DNA of 6,116 nt, from the NCBI GenBank assembly GCA_030607635.1, contig JAUWJP010000108.1:1-6116 (forward strand), in the 5' to 3' direction. The position numbers and the translations under genes are program-made. The notes below the pieces were generated by a model. That model was not told the DNA's origin, searched no databases, and saw only the letters and a program-made list of their open reading frames with translations. Below, one piece after another: positions 5,389 to 6,116 of the stretch (within the stretch, counting starts at the first letter, position 1; each line of letters starts with the position of its first letter). Source of the DNA: Candidatus Aminicenantota bacterium. GTDB lineage: Bacteria; Acidobacteriota; Aminicenantia; Aminicenantales; Aminicenantaceae.

Positions 5389-6116
5389 ATGAAAAAAACA
5401 AACATATTCATCTTAATGCTTTTGCTGATAGCCCTTTATCTCCAGAGCGCTCCCAGCACCAAGCCGTTAACTTTTGATGACTTCATTCGCCTCAAGCGAG
5501 TCAGTGATCCTCAAATTTCCCCGAAGGGAGATCTAATCGCCTTCGTAGTCACGGAAATGAATAAAGAGGGAAACACAAGCAATAGCGACATCTGGATCAT
5601 TCCTTCCAGAGGAGGAGAACCGTGGAGACTCACCTCAAGCCCTAAAGCCGATAGCAATCCTCGCTGGTCTCCTGATGGAAAGAAAATTGCATTTATCTCC
5701 ACAAGAAAAGGCTCTCCCCAAATATGGATGATCGATCCCAAGGGAGGAGAAGCCTATCAACTTACGACTATTTCTACAGGAACCAGAGGTATCATCTGGT
5801 CCCCAACCGGAAAAAACCTGGCTTTTGTCTCTTCTATCTACCCGGATTGCAAGAGCGATGAATGCAACAAAGAAAAAGAGAAAAAGAAAGAGGAAAGCCT
5901 GGTCAAGGCCAAAATTTTCGACCATCTGCTCTTTAGGCACTGGAATTCATGGCGAGATGGAAAAAGAAGCCATCTTTTTGTCGTCCCGGCTGAAGGGGGC
6001 AAAGCCGTCGATGTCACACCAGGTGACTTCGATACTCCCCCCATTTCCTTAGGAAGCCGCCATGACTACGCCTTTTCTCCTGAAGGCGAACAAATCTGTT
6101 TTGTTCGAAACATTGA
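5389..6116 (+). CDS. Secreted S9-family (prolyl oligopeptidase / acylaminoacyl-peptidase-like) peptidase, N-terminal part
   Basis: The frame opens at ATG 5389, just after an AGGAGG ribosome site, and stays open for 242 codons to the right edge. Residues 1-21 look like a Sec signal peptide (KK followed by a leucine-rich core, then QSA), so the protein is probably exported or periplasmic. Beta-propeller blade repeats of the TolB/S9 type are visible: QISPKGDLIAFV (42-53), RWSPDGKKIAFIS (92-104), IWSPTGKNLAFVS (136-148) and FSPEGEQICFV (229-239). A lysine/glutamate-rich insert (161-169) follows a C-x4-C pair (C154, C159). The stretch FDHLLFRHWNSWRDGKRSHL (177-196) is typical of bacterial S9 dipeptidyl/acylaminoacyl peptidases. 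The alpha/beta-hydrolase domain with its Ser-Asp-His triad should lie beyond the window, so catalytic competence cannot be judged. It is divergent from the mutase-like gene. Confidence 0.9.
   Translation, partial: MKKTNIFILMLLLIALYLQSAPSTKPLTFDDFIRLKRVSDPQISPKGDLIAFVVTEMNKEGNTSNSDIWIIPSRGGEPWRLTSSPKADSNPRWSPDGKKIAFISTRKGSPQIWMIDPKGGEAYQLTTISTGTRGIIWSPTGKNLAFVSSIYPDCKSDECNKEKEKKKEESLVKAKIFDHLLFRHWNSWRDGKRSHLFVVPAEGGKAVDVTPGDFDTPPISLGSRHDYAFSPEGEQICFVRNI

Noticed and set aside
5511..6052. Overlapping frames on both strands inside the peptidase region
   Set aside because: The S9 peptidase frame has a signal peptide, blade repeats and an excellent ribosome site; the others are out-of-frame shadows, some rich in Phe/Leu or Lys/Arg from the complementary A-rich stretch.

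Overview
The window looks like chromosomal DNA from a free-living bacterium with moderate GC (low-to-mid forties percent by eye). No phage, plasmid, CRISPR or RNA gene is visible. The secreted S9-family peptidase, the paired ABC-2 exporter modules and the dispersed-repeat-like GGGGTCAGATTTG sequence resemble genomes of Acidobacteriota or Candidatus Aminicenantes. That placement rests on remembered similarity and is only a suggestion.

Layout. Four genes and one partial gene read leftward on the minus strand; one partial gene reads rightward. Starting from the divergent intergenic region (5170-5388), the leftward set is: (i) a 532-residue protein of the cofactor-independent phosphoglycerate mutase superfamily (5169-3571); (ii) after a 90-base gap, an ABC ATPase (3480-2572); (iii) an ABC-2 permease starting with GTG (2572-1703); (iv) a second ABC ATPase (1706-780); (v) a second ABC-2 permease (778 to the left edge, C-terminus missing). 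Genes (ii)-(v) overlap or nearly touch (TAGTG, ATGA and TAG-G-ATG junctions), so they are almost certainly one translationally coupled operon with the order ATPase-permease-ATPase-permease. The rightward gene (5389 to the right edge) encodes the signal peptide and start of the beta-propeller of an exported S9 prolyl-oligopeptidase-like peptidase.

The outstanding observation is that gene (i) is a circular permutation of GpmI. The half that is normally C-terminal comes first (residues about 8-312), followed by a short charged linker and the half that is normally N-terminal (residues about 324-532). The cut falls in the loop after the conserved YGEG motif. Both metal sites, the nucleophilic serine and the substrate arginines are present at canonical spacing. 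However, the aspartate equivalent to Asp154 of the Geobacillus stearothermophilus enzyme is a glycine, and the DGG of the SDGGVHSH loop is replaced. The fold and metal chemistry are probably retained, while the mutase reaction itself is uncertain.

Regulation. The permuted gene has a near-consensus sigma70-type promoter (TTGACA, 17 bases, TATAGT) whose -35 lies inside a REP-like repeat fragment in the divergent region. The ABC operon has a weaker candidate promoter whose spacer is a perfect inverted repeat, and a small hairpin that places the only AGGA of its first gene in the loop. No functional link between the permuted enzyme, the exporters and the peptidase can be shown from sequence; they may be neighbours only.
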